Notes under the pieces: model-generated
The model's database searches: none
Told to the model about the DNA's origin: nothing
What the model saw: the letters and a program-made list of their open reading frames with translations, nothing else
Made by a program: the position numbers and the translations under genes
Assembly (NCBI GenBank): GCA_937975765.1
Contig: CALJUR010000069.1
Span: forward strand, 1 to 64,000
Direction of reading: 5' to 3'
Length of the DNA stretch: 64,000 nucleotides
Source: an uncultured Myxococcales bacterium
GTDB lineage: Bacteria > Myxococcota_A > UBA9042 > DTJE01
Shown here: one piece after another, positions 57,060 through 64,000 of the stretch
Numbering within the stretch: position 1 is the first letter of the stretch
Layout of the letters: every line of letters starts with the position of its first letter

Positions 57060-58649
57060 ATGAACGTGTTGGCGCGGGGGCTGCTGTGCTGCGGGGTTGC
57101 GCTGGCGTTCGCATGCGGGGGCGACGACGGCGGAAAGGACGACGCGGGACGGGACGCGGTCGGAGAGGCCGGCCCGGACGACGGGGCGGACCTCGGCGAA
57201 GAGGTCGCGGACGACACGGCGCGCGACCCGGGCGGGGATCCGGCTTCGGATCCGTCGGGAGAGGCGACCGCGGACCCCGGCGAGGACCCGGGGATGGACC
57301 CGGGCGACGATGCGGGTGTCGACGTGCCGTCCGACGCGGTGCAGGACCCCGGTGCCGATCCCGCGCCGGATCCCGCGCAGGACCCGGGGCAGGACCTGGC
57401 CGCCGACTCCGGCAACGACGTCGCGTACCCGCCCGGCACGCCGATCCTCGATCGCGCCGTGGACCTGCGGTTCGACTGCAGCGTGTCGCGCACGTCCCAG
57501 AGCCTCCAGCCGAGGACGTGGACGGTCGGCGCGCACCCGCTGGTGACGACGTCCGGCGGGGACGTGTTCCTGGCCCGCGTGGAGTCCGCGCCGGCGCAGC
57601 CGTTCGACCCCGCGGACCCGCAATTCCTGGTCTCCACGTTCGACGCGAACCTGGCGTTCGGGTCGCCCGTCGAGGTCCCTTCCAGCCCGGAGTCGGTCTA
57701 CGGGGTCGCCGCCGCGCCGCTCGGGGATGGCTTCCTGCTGGCGTGGTCCGAGGGCACGCTGAAGACCTCGGTGCGCGATTCCACGGGTGCGGCCGTCGGT
57801 GGGGCGAAGACGCTGGCCGGCCTGTCGGGCGACTACCAGTCGCGGCTGTCGATGGCGCCGCTGGGCCAGGGCTTCGGGCTGGCGTACGACGCGCCCGAAG
57901 GATACCGGCGCAAGGTCGTGTTCGCGCGCCTGGACGGCACCGGGGCCGTGGTCGGGAAGACCCTGGAACTGGCCGTCCCCGCGCAGGACTACGACGAGCC
58001 GGCCCCGCAGGTGGCCTCCGACGGCAGCCGCCATGCGATCCTGTGGCAGGAGGCCGCTGCCGACCGGGGGCACGTATACTTCGCGGCGGTGGACGCCGAC
58101 GGGACGGTCGCGGTGCCGAGGCGCCGCGTCTCGAAGGTCGACGAGGCGAACGTATATTGTGGCCGCGCCGCCTTCAGCCGCACCCGGAACGCGATCCTGC
58201 CCGCCGGGGATGGCTGGCTGGCGGCCTGGACCGAGGTCCGGCGGGGCGAGTCCTGGGATTCGCCCGCGTCAGGCGTCGTCAAGATCGCCCGCCTGTCGGC
58301 CGACGGCGAGTCCCTGGAGGAGGCGCCGGTGCGGGCCGCACGGGACAACGTCGACGAGGTCGAACCGGTCCTGCTGCCGTTCCAGGGCGCGGCGGCGCTG
58401 CTGTGGTCGTCGGGCACGCACATCTCCATCTGCGCCGGGTGCCATCCGGACAACAGCCTGTTCCTGGTGCTGCTGGACCCTGCGACGCTGGTCCCGGTCG
58501 GCGACCTGCTGACGCTCCCCCCGACGACGACCGGCCTGCTGGACGCGTCCCTCGCCGCGAAGGGCGACGACCTGCTGGCGGCCTTCCAGTTGTTCTTCCA
58601 TGTGTCCCATGAGGCCGGCGCCGGCGTGCTGCACTGCCCCGCGAGGTGA
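57060..58649 (+). CDS. Lipoprotein with DPG-rich linker and probable beta-propeller
   Basis: A 529-residue lipoprotein (lipobox LAFAC, Cys19) with a long low-complexity linker to about residue 120 (DPGxDPxxDP units). The remaining 400 residues are repeated beta-strand units of the kind GFLLAWSEG, GFGLAYDAPEG, HAILWQEA, GWLAAWTEV, AALLWSSG, suggesting a beta-propeller. One CAGCH lies in ISICAGCHPDN, a possible single haem-c site; a chance match is also likely. Function unknown; surface sugar or ligand binding is possible. Confidence 0.8.
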   Translation: MNVLARGLLCCGVALAFACGGDDGGKDDAGRDAVGEAGPDDGADLGEEVADDTARDPGGDPASDPSGEATADPGEDPGMDPGDDAGVDVPSDAVQDPGADPAPDPAQDPGQDLAADSGNDVAYPPGTPILDRAVDLRFDCSVSRTSQSLQPRTWTVGAHPLVTTSGGDVFLARVESAPAQPFDPADPQFLVSTFDANLAFGSPVEVPSSPESVYGVAAAPLGDGFLLAWSEGTLKTSVRDSTGAAVGGAKTLAGLSGDYQSRLSMAPLGQGFGLAYDAPEGYRRKVVFARLDGTGAVVGKTLELAVPAQDYDEPAPQVASDGSRHAILWQEAAADRGHVYFAAVDADGTVAVPRRRVSKVDEANVYCGRAAFSRTRNAILPAGDGWLAAWTEVRRGESWDSPASGVVKIARLSADGESLEEAPVRAARDNVDEVEPVLLPFQGAAALLWSSGTHISICAGCHPDNSLFLVLLDPATLVPVGDLLTLPPTTTGLLDASLAAKGDDLLAAFQLFFHVSHEAGAGVLHCPAR

Positions 58650-58676
58650 GGGCCCCCGCGGCCTTCCCGCGGCGGT

Positions 58677-59579
58677 TCAACCGGGAGGCGCCGGTTCCAT
58701 CGCCGCGTCCAGCATCGCCCGGTGCGTGCCCGCCGGCAGGCCGGCCGCGTCCATCGCGTCCAGGAAATGCCGGGGCACCGGCGCCAGCACGGACAGCCGG
58801 GCTCCGGTGCCGGGGTGCGGGATTGCCAGGAACACCGCGTGCAGCAGCGCGCCCTGGACGCCGGGGAAGGGCGGCCCGCCATACCTCCGATCGCCCAGCA
58901 GCGGGTGCCCGATCGACGCCAGGTGCTGCCGGATCTGGTGCCGCCGGCCGGTCCGCGGATGCGCCAGCACCAGGGCCGTCCCGTTGCCCCGGGCCAGCAC
59001 GGCATAGCCGGTGGACGAGGGGCGCCCGTCCACGGGCAGGCGGATCGTCCCGCGGTCCGGCGGCTGCCCGGCGACCAGCGCGACGTACCGCTTGTCGACC
59101 TCGCGCCCCTGGAACCGCCAGGCGAAGGCGTTCGCCCGGACCGCCCCCCAGGCCAGCAGCACCACGCCGGAGGTCCAGCGGTCCAGCCGGTTGATGACGT
59201 GGTACGCATCCCTGTGTCCCAGGGCGGGCGCCAGCGGTTCCGCCAGCGTCAGCAGGTCGTCGGCGTCCGCATCCTCGGTGGGATGCACGGCCAGGCCGGC
59301 CGCCTTGTTCAGGACCAGCACGTCCTCGTCGTCGTAGAGGATGTCCAGCGGGCAGGGGCCCGCGAACAGCAGTTCCATGACCCGCAGGCTCTCCCGCAGG
59401 CGGACCACGTCCCCGGTGTGCAGCCGGACTTCCAGGTCGGGCGCCTCGCCGCCCAGCGTGACGGCGCCGCCGCGGGGCAGCCGCCGCAGGAAGGACCGCG
59501 GTGCGGTCGGCATCGCGTTGCGCAGCAGGCTGTACAGCGTTCGGCCCTCGTCGGGCGGCGTGATGACGAACTCCCGCAT
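58677..59579 (-). CDS. RluA-family pseudouridine synthase
   Basis: A 300-residue enzyme. A short S4-like N-domain (LYSLLRNAMPTAPRSFLRRLPRGGAV) precedes the catalytic domain. The signature HVINRLDRWTSGVVLL contains the catalytic Asp (family HRLDxxTSG); LVLAHPRTGRRHQIRQHLASIGHPLLGD is the family's second block. It converts uridine to pseudouridine in rRNA or tRNA; which site is unknown. Start ATG 59579; the RBS is weak. Confidence 0.92.
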   Translation of the reverse strand: MREFVITPPDEGRTLYSLLRNAMPTAPRSFLRRLPRGGAVTLGGEAPDLEVRLHTGDVVRLRESLRVMELLFAGPCPLDILYDDEDVLVLNKAAGLAVHPTEDADADDLLTLAEPLAPALGHRDAYHVINRLDRWTSGVVLLAWGAVRANAFAWRFQGREVDKRYVALVAGQPPDRGTIRLPVDGRPSSTGYAVLARGNGTALVLAHPRTGRRHQIRQHLASIGHPLLGDRRYGGPPFPGVQGALLHAVFLAIPHPGTGARLSVLAPVPRHFLDAMDAAGLPAGTHRAMLDAAMEPAPPG

Positions 59580-59632
59580 CGACGTGATGGTCCCCCGATC
59601 CCGGCGCGGTGGCAAGGGGCGCCCGCGGCTCG

Positions 59633-59661
59633 TTGACCGGGGACGGGATCCTTGCTACGGT
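59633..59661 (+). promoter_or_regulatory. Promoter of the EF-P gene
   Basis: TTGACC (59633-59638) and TACGGT (59656-59661), preceded by an extended TGC, are spaced 17 bp. Transcription would start about 30 bp before the ATG. Confidence 0.65.
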
Positions 59662-59698
59662 CCGCCGGCTTCCCGGTTCCATCCAGCGGAGACCGCCG

Positions 59699-60268
59699 AT
59701 GATCACGACGTCCGATTTCAAGAAGGGGCTGCGGATCCTGATCGAGGGCGACCCCTACACCATCCTGGAGAGCATCGTCCAGACGCCCTCGGCGCGCGGC
59801 GCGTCCTCCCTGGCCAAGGTCAAGGTCCGCAACCTCAAGACCGGACAGGTCTTCGACAAGACCTTCCGGACGGGAGAGCGGTTCGACGAGCCCGACCTGG
59901 AGCGGCGTCCGCTGCAGTACCTCTACCAGGACGGCGAGCACCGGGTGTTCATGGACCAGGAGTCCTTCGAGCAGATCCTGGTGACCGACGAGGAACTGGG
60001 CGACGACGCGCGCTTCCTGTTCGACGGCCTCGAGTTGAAGGCCCTGTTCTTCGAGGGCGCGATCCTGGAACTGGAACTGCCCGCGACCCTGGAATACGAG
60101 ATCGTCGACGTCGAGCCGGGCACGCGGGGTGACACGGCCCACGGCGGCGTGACCAAGCCCGCGGTGCTGGGCAACGGCCTCAAGGTGCAGGTCCCCCTCT
60201 TCGTCCAGCAGGGCGAGCGCATCCGCATCACCACCAAGGACGGCCGGTTCGCCGAGCGCGTGAAGTAG
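59699..60268 (+). CDS. Elongation factor P family protein with Arg at the tip
   Basis: A 189-residue three-domain EF-P, which relieves ribosome stalling at prolines. MITTSDFKKGLRILIEGDPYTI opens domain I. The tip loop is TPSARGASSLAKV with Arg33 where classic EF-P has a modified Lys in PGKGQA. The SARGA(A/S) loop is like that of YeiP/EfpL as I recall it, rather than the Arg32 loop of EarP-type EF-P. Domains II and III (DGEHRVFMDQESFEQI, LGNGLKVQVPLFVQQGERIRITTKDG) are regular. No modification enzyme is in the window. Confidence 0.9.
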   Translation: MITTSDFKKGLRILIEGDPYTILESIVQTPSARGASSLAKVKVRNLKTGQVFDKTFRTGERFDEPDLERRPLQYLYQDGEHRVFMDQESFEQILVTDEELGDDARFLFDGLELKALFFEGAILELELPATLEYEIVDVEPGTRGDTAHGGVTKPAVLGNGLKVQVPLFVQQGERIRITTKDGRFAERVK

Positions 60269-60320
60269 GCCGGCCCGGTTGGTGCTATCGTCGTCCCATC
60301 GGTACGATCGGGGGACGACC

Positions 60321-61541
60321 ATGGGCATGCGGCTGGACCTGCGCCAGATCGTCTACGTGCTGTCGGACGCGCTGGATCTCGTCGGCGTGGACGACGTTCA
60401 GCACGGCAAGCGCGTCGCCTACATGGCCCGTGTCATCGCGGCGGAGATGGGCCTTCCCGCCGCCGACCTGGACGACCTGGTCCACGCCGGCCTGTTCCAC
60501 GACTGCGGCGTGTCCTCCACGAAGGAGCACCGCAACCTGGCCGGCAGCCTGGACTGGGACGGCGAGGAGGCCCATTGCCGGCGCGGCGAGTCGCTGGTCG
60601 CCGCCTTCGCGCCGCTGGCACCCCTGGCCCCCGTGATCCGCTGGCACCACGCCCACGTGAAGGACCATCCCGGCCTCGAAGCGTCCCCCCGCGACCTGCT
60701 GCTGGCGAACCTGGTGTACCTGGCCGACCGGATCGACGTGCTGGTGGCGCAGGCCGGGGATCGGGACGTGCTGCTGGCGCGCGAGGGCATCCGGCAGGTC
60801 ATCCGCGAGAACCGGGGCACGCGGTTCGACGCCCGCGCCGTCGATGCCTTCCTGGAGGTGTCGGGCCACGAGGCCTTCTGGCTGACGCTGGAGCCGCGCG
60901 CGCTGGGGCCGTTCCTGGGCCGGCTGGCACGGCAGCACGCCGACCGCGACTTGTCCGTCGAGGAACTGCACCAGTTGGCCGTCGTCTTCGCGACCATCGT
61001 CGATGCCAAGAGTCCCTTCACCGCGCAGCACTCCGTGCGCGTCGCCGCCGTCGCGCAGGCGCTGGCGGACGCGGCCGGGATCGACGGCGAGCGGCGCGGC
61101 CTGGTCGGCGTGGCCGGACTGCTGCACGACCTGGGCAAGCTGCGGGTGCCCGATGCCATCCTGGACAAGCCCGGCGCGCTGGACGGCGGCGAGCGCGTCC
61201 GCATCACCCGGCACGCCTTCGACACGTGGCAGATCCTGTCGCGCATCGACGGCTTCGAGGAGATCGCCTGCTGGGCCGCGTACCACCACGAGTGGGTGAA
61301 GGGCGGCGGCTATCCCTTCGGGATCGGCGGCGAAGGACTGTCGCCGGAGGCGCGCATCCTGGCGGTGGCCGACGTCTTCCAGGCCCTGCGGCAGGAGCGT
61401 CCCTACCGCGGGCGGATGCCGGTCGGGAGAGCGCTGGAGCACATCGATGCCATGGTCGCATCGCGCCACCTGGACGGCGATGTCGCGGGCCTGCTGCACC
61501 GCGACCTGGACGCCTGCGAGGCCGCCGCGACCGGCCTGTAG
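60321..61541 (+). CDS. Tandem HD / HD-GYP domain protein
   Basis: A 420-residue cytoplasmic protein. The N-terminal HD domain (about 20-170) has GKRVAYMARVIAAE, AGLFHDCGVS and WHHAHVKDHPG. The C-terminal domain (about 225-400) has HSVRVAAVAQAL, LLHDLGKLRVP, HHEWVKGGGYPFGIGGEGLSPEARILAVADVFQALRQ, that is, the HD-GYP pattern with GYP retained. HD-GYP proteins hydrolyse cyclic di-GMP; metal ligands look present, but HHERWDGSGYP is altered to HHEWVKGGGYP. ATG 60321; its stop TAG is the start of a GC palindrome. Confidence 0.88.
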   Translation: MGMRLDLRQIVYVLSDALDLVGVDDVQHGKRVAYMARVIAAEMGLPAADLDDLVHAGLFHDCGVSSTKEHRNLAGSLDWDGEEAHCRRGESLVAAFAPLAPLAPVIRWHHAHVKDHPGLEASPRDLLLANLVYLADRIDVLVAQAGDRDVLLAREGIRQVIRENRGTRFDARAVDAFLEVSGHEAFWLTLEPRALGPFLGRLARQHADRDLSVEELHQLAVVFATIVDAKSPFTAQHSVRVAAVAQALADAAGIDGERRGLVGVAGLLHDLGKLRVPDAILDKPGALDGGERVRITRHAFDTWQILSRIDGFEEIACWAAYHHEWVKGGGYPFGIGGEGLSPEARILAVADVFQALRQERPYRGRMPVGRALEHIDAMVASRHLDGDVAGLLHRDLDACEAAATGL

Positions 61542-61562
61542 GACGGGGGCCCCGTCCCCCGC
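61542..61562. repeat. Stop-linked GC palindrome, copy C
   Basis: After the HD-GYP stop (CTGTAG), GACGGGGG and CCCCGTCCCCCGCC repeat the core of copies A and B with a two-base change. It can form a GC-rich hairpin and probably terminates transcription. Confidence 0.6.
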
Positions 61563-61573
61563 CGGTCCCCCGC

Positions 61574-61681
61574 CTACGGGATCATCCTTGCGATCGTCGC
61601 CTTCGTCGTCGTGAACTGCACGCAGATCTGCGGCCGGCTGGCCTCCCGGCAGGCATCGCCGGGCGAAGCCATAGCCGGAAC
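61574..61681 (-). pseudogene. C-terminal remnant of a lost minus-strand gene
   Basis: Reading the minus strand, 35 sense codons with strikingly high third-position GC end in TAG at 61576-61574, giving a tail CREASRPQICVQFTTTKAT. The stop runs straight into GCGGGGG, as at other gene ends in this window. Upstream in this frame is a TGA after a run of six G (plus strand 61685-61690), beyond which coding signal is weak. It could be a true 32-residue gene from ATG 61672, but a decayed gene end is more likely. Confidence 0.4.
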
Positions 61682-62086
61682 TCACCCCCCAGGATTCGCC
61701 CAGGCCATCGCCTGGGTCGTTCCCCATCAGGACGCTTCCATCCCGACGATACAGGTCAGAAGCCTCATACAGCCTCCGTTCGATCCGGATGAATCAGGCG
61801 GCAGGAAAAGGGGGGGTAGGTATGCCTAAAGAGATTGGAATGGCGGCCGATAGACTGTAACTCGCAGCGGGGGGTACCGAGCCGGAATTGTCCGACGCTT
61901 GGCTTTCTCCCCCGGAGTGGCCTTCACGATGGGAACGGGCGGGTTCGATGGGCTACCGGACAGGGTTGGACTGCACCTTCCCGAGCCTGTTTCGTCGTCC
62001 GGTTCAACTTCGCATCCGTTCGCCGCCCCGGGTTCTGCCCCGATGCGTGAAGAAAGGGAATGGATGACTCCAAGGAGGATGCAGAG

Positions 62087-63427
62087 ATGCGCAAGATTCA
62101 GTTCCTCGTGCTGATGGTGGCACTGCTCGGGATCCATTGGTCGGCGGCCGCGCAGTGCCCCTCGACCTTGGCCGAGAGCCAGATCTACCTGTTCTCGGAC
62201 GGCTTCGTGTCCGGCATGGACATCGACGTCTCGTACGACAACAGCAAGTACCTCATCGTGAACAACCTGCAGGACGCGACCACGGAAGACCGGGCGCTGT
62301 ACGGCTGGGAGTTCCAGGTGTCCAACAACTACTGGACCGGCTTCGCCATCATGGAAGACGAGAGCACCTGGGTGGAGTCGTACGACTCGGGGATCGCCCC
62401 GACCACCTCCTGCTACTCGGAGGCCCAGTGCGCGACGCTGAAGAGGGCGTGGGCCACCGGATGGGCAGCGCAGACCGCGGCCGGGTATCCGAATGACATC
62501 TCGGCGACGCTGGGTCGCCGGTACAACCTCGGCCTCAGCGAAATGGACAGCACCCCCCAGACGGTCATGGATGGAAACCCATACTTCTTCCATGTCAGTT
62601 CGGATGCAGACGGATACAACAACCATTCCCTGATGGGTTCCTACATGCAGGTCTGGTCCGCATCGTCGCAAGCATTCGACCGCTCGGTCTACTACTGCAG
62701 GAAATTGAAAGGCTTCGGATCCAGCATGTTCACCGGGGCCTCGCCGACGGTGGCCCTCGACTACGCGGAACCCATGATCGACCCGGCGCCCATCGCGGTC
62801 GCGACCTGGTCAACGTCCCTGGCGACCGATACCGCGTTCATCGTCTGGCAGGATCGGGACGCGCAGGGCGGGTTGGTCCTGAAGCGGGCGGTCGTGAATG
62901 GCAGTTGCTCGTTCCTGGTCGACCCGGAGGTCGTTTCCACGAACGTGCTGAACGGCCAGCGTGTGGCGGTGGCGGCGTTCTACTCGGGCTTCGTCGTGGC
63001 ATGGACCGGCGAAGACAACGAGATCTACATGCGGACCTACTCGCCCAGCGGCACGCCGCTGACCAGCGCCTTCGCCGTCGGTTCGAAGGCCTCCGGCACC
63101 TGGAGGTTCTCCCCGCGGCTGGATGCCCACCGGAGCCGCAGCGAGAACTACTTCGTAGTGTCGTGGCAGGAACTGGACACCACGACCGGGTACTACAACT
63201 ACCCCTACCGCCTCTACCGGGGCCTGAGCACCGTCACGGCCCGGTCGACCGTCCAGTACCTCGACGACTCCAGCCACAACATCGAGCCGTTCTTCTCCCC
63301 GGTCCCGACATTCTTCTCCGGATGCACCTCGGACATCCGGATCGGCTGGGCATACGCGCGGTACTACATCAGCGGCGGGTATCGTGAGGAAGCCCTCGTC
63401 CGCCAGATCGTGAGCCTTCCCCTGTAG
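62087..63427 (+). CDS. Secreted protein of unknown function
   Basis: A 446-residue exported protein with a signal peptide (about 1-23, ending WSAAAQ). The mature part is rich in Tyr, Ser, Trp, Asn and beta-strand patterns (DTAFIVWQDRDAQGG, GFVVAWTGEDNEIYMRTYSPSG, ENYFVVSWQELDTTTG), suggesting a beta-propeller C-half. The N-half has AT-richer codons and more Asn/Ser than its neighbours, so it may have been acquired. AAGGAGG lies 8 nt before the ATG. Not recognised. Confidence 0.8.
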   Translation: MRKIQFLVLMVALLGIHWSAAAQCPSTLAESQIYLFSDGFVSGMDIDVSYDNSKYLIVNNLQDATTEDRALYGWEFQVSNNYWTGFAIMEDESTWVESYDSGIAPTTSCYSEAQCATLKRAWATGWAAQTAAGYPNDISATLGRRYNLGLSEMDSTPQTVMDGNPYFFHVSSDADGYNNHSLMGSYMQVWSASSQAFDRSVYYCRKLKGFGSSMFTGASPTVALDYAEPMIDPAPIAVATWSTSLATDTAFIVWQDRDAQGGLVLKRAVVNGSCSFLVDPEVVSTNVLNGQRVAVAAFYSGFVVAWTGEDNEIYMRTYSPSGTPLTSAFAVGSKASGTWRFSPRLDAHRSRSENYFVVSWQELDTTTGYYNYPYRLYRGLSTVTARSTVQYLDDSSHNIEPFFSPVPTFFSGCTSDIRIGWAYARYYISGGYREEALVRQIVSLPL

Positions 63428-63657
63428 CGCAACGTCCTTGCCTTCCTGAACCACCCGAGACCGGTCCGGAGATCTGCGAACCGTCCTTTCTGCCGGCCTG
63501 CCTCGCGACGGAGTGCGGCGCCGTGATGGACCTGGTGGACGAGGCCATGCTGCGGGGACGGCGAGGCCGCGTGCCCGACGGCACCGCATGCGTCGGCCAT
63601 GTCGGCGACATGGTCTGGAACGGCAGCTGCGAATGCGGCGAGTGCAAGGCGCGGTAG
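63428..63657 (+). pseudogene. Cys-rich C-terminal gene remnant
   Basis: From about 63446 to the TAG at 63655-63657 one plus-strand frame has very high third-position GC and encodes a plausible Cys-rich end: EICEPSFLPACLATEC, DGTACVGHVGD and WNGSCECGECKAR. No start codon with an RBS exists and the frame upstream is only a shadow of the previous gene. The pattern is like the ends of Cys-rich surface lipoproteins of this organism. A 43-residue gene from ATG near 63526 is a weak alternative. Confidence 0.45.
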
Positions 63658-63717
63658 GCCTCCCACCCGAACGTCGACGGCTCCCCTGCATCGCGAATCT
63701 TCCCCTGCACGACGCCC

Positions 63718-63746
63718 TTGAAAGACCGCCGGGTTGGAGGCAGAAT
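63718..63746 (+). promoter_or_regulatory. Promoter of the right-edge lipoprotein gene
   Basis: TTGAAA (63718-63723) and CAGAAT (63741-63746) are separated by 17 bp, about 60 bp before the 63807 start. Confidence 0.6.
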
Positions 63747-63806
63747 CCGCCCGATCCATCAGCAGGTTCTTTCCGGCGGGAACCTTCCCGCCCGACGAGG
63801 TGCGGC

Positions 63807-64000
63807 ATGGCGAAGCGGCAGGTTTCCTGGGCTCTGTGGCTGGCGGTGGCGGCGTTCGCGGGATGCGACGCGGTCGAGGTTCCGGGCGGGACGACGGCGG
63901 TCGAGGCGCCCCGGGCGACCCGGCGGATCGTCGCGGCGGCTCCGGGCGCGACGGCCCTGAAGGCGAACCGGTGGAAGGGCCAGGTGCGCGCCTTCCCGCG
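63807..64000 (+). CDS. Lipoprotein (N-terminal part, continues past window edge)
   Basis: The frame opens at ATG 63807 (GAGGTG upstream) and runs to the window end. It starts with a lipoprotein signal (WLAVAAFAGC, Cys20), followed by an Ala/Thr/Arg-rich segment (APRATRRIVAAAPGATAL). Only 64 residues are visible. Function cannot be stated. Confidence 0.8.
   Translation, partial: MAKRQVSWALWLAVAAFAGCDAVEVPGGTTAVEAPRATRRIVAAAPGATALKANRWKGQVRAFP

Larger units (their letters stand above)
61542..62086. other. Long intergenic stretch (545 bp)
   Basis: This region holds palindrome copy C (61542-61562), a minus-strand coding remnant (61574-61681) and otherwise no gene that can be supported. A 12-codon frame beginning ATG 61822 has a G-rich patch upstream but is too short to call. 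From about 61680 to 62060 the composition is less GC-rich and no frame shows the high third-position GC of neighbouring genes. A TTGGAA/TAACTC pair (61835-61863) is a poor promoter candidate for 62087. Confidence 0.6.

Noticed and set aside
58421..58450. The single CAGCH motif in the 57060 lipoprotein as proof of a cytochrome.
   Set aside because: One CxxCH in a 529-residue exported beta protein can arise by chance, and no distal ligand or repeat haem site is seen.
61822..61860. A 12-codon frame (ATG to TAA) after a G-rich patch.
   Set aside because: Too short, with no neighbours or conservation to support it.
1..64000. tRNA, rRNA, phage, integrase or transposase genes.
   Set aside because: I looked for T-arm sequences, rRNA cores and recombinase motifs on both strands and saw none; the only mobile-type trace is the MITE-like element at 48827-48969.

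Overview
The window is very GC-rich, with almost every third codon position G or C, and densely coding. It looks like chromosomal DNA of a myxobacterium-like (Myxococcota / former deltaproteobacterial) organism. The clues are many secreted lipoproteins whose mature N-termini are long linkers of Asp, Pro, Gly, Glu and Ala, a Cys-rich DxDCDDG-type repeat lipoprotein, a phosphoesterase with a MYXO-CTERM-like tail, and an abundance of regulators and efflux genes. The assignment is an inference from gene content only. No rRNA, tRNA, CRISPR array, phage or transposase gene was recognised.

Layout. 1-9117 (minus strand): an edge-truncated Cys-rich lipoprotein, a fused phosphate acyltransferase/butyrate kinase, and a TetR-controlled ABC efflux operon with two candidate operators. 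9118-13347: a large lipoprotein joining a GH36-like glycosidase to a second helical domain. 13922-18709: an ArsR-rhodanese regulator with a near-perfect palindromic operator, a multihaem c-type cytochrome lipoprotein interrupted by an in-frame TGA that is followed by a bacterial SECIS-like hairpin (candidate selenoprotein), and a lipoprotein with four rhodanese domains. 18812-22951 (minus): a secreted metallophosphoesterase and a two-component system. 23158-31315: a seven-gene operon (DUF4956 membrane protein, HlyD-like adaptor, TolC-like protein, VTC-domain protein, three lipoproteins), preceded by OmpR-type direct repeats. 31337-36732: an RRM RNA-binding protein behind a long structured leader, a small phosphodiesterase, a thioredoxin-like protein with tandem repeats, a CDP-alcohol phosphatidyltransferase, an SGNH-like membrane protein and RNase PH.

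36830-47901: a repeat lipoprotein next to a radical SAM/SPASM enzyme (RiPP-like pairing), a D-aminoacylase-like amidohydrolase, a cysteine desulfurase/TusA-like/PP-loop ATPase sulfur-transfer cassette, then a carbamoyltransferase/SGNH/DUF5989 cluster and a lipase-like hydrolase. 48827-48969 is a small MITE-like inverted-repeat element. 48970-56303 (minus) is a tightly coupled cluster of ketosynthase, ketosynthase-like chain-length-factor homologue, acyl carrier protein, ABC-2 exporter, BtrH-like protein and B12-binding radical SAM enzyme, probably making and exporting an acyl-derived product. 56476-64000 holds housekeeping genes (SRPBCC protein, RluA-type pseudouridine synthase, EF-P homologue with an SARG tip, HD/HD-GYP protein), secreted proteins and two gene remnants.

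The strongest candidate for something new is 13894-18709: a sulfane-sulfur-type regulator, a probable selenocysteine multihaem cytochrome and a tetra-rhodanese lipoprotein, which suggests an extracytoplasmic sulfur or selenium redox module. The repeat lipoprotein/radical SAM pair and the KS/CLF/ACP/radical SAM cluster come next. All functions are predictions from sequence reading; no database search was run.
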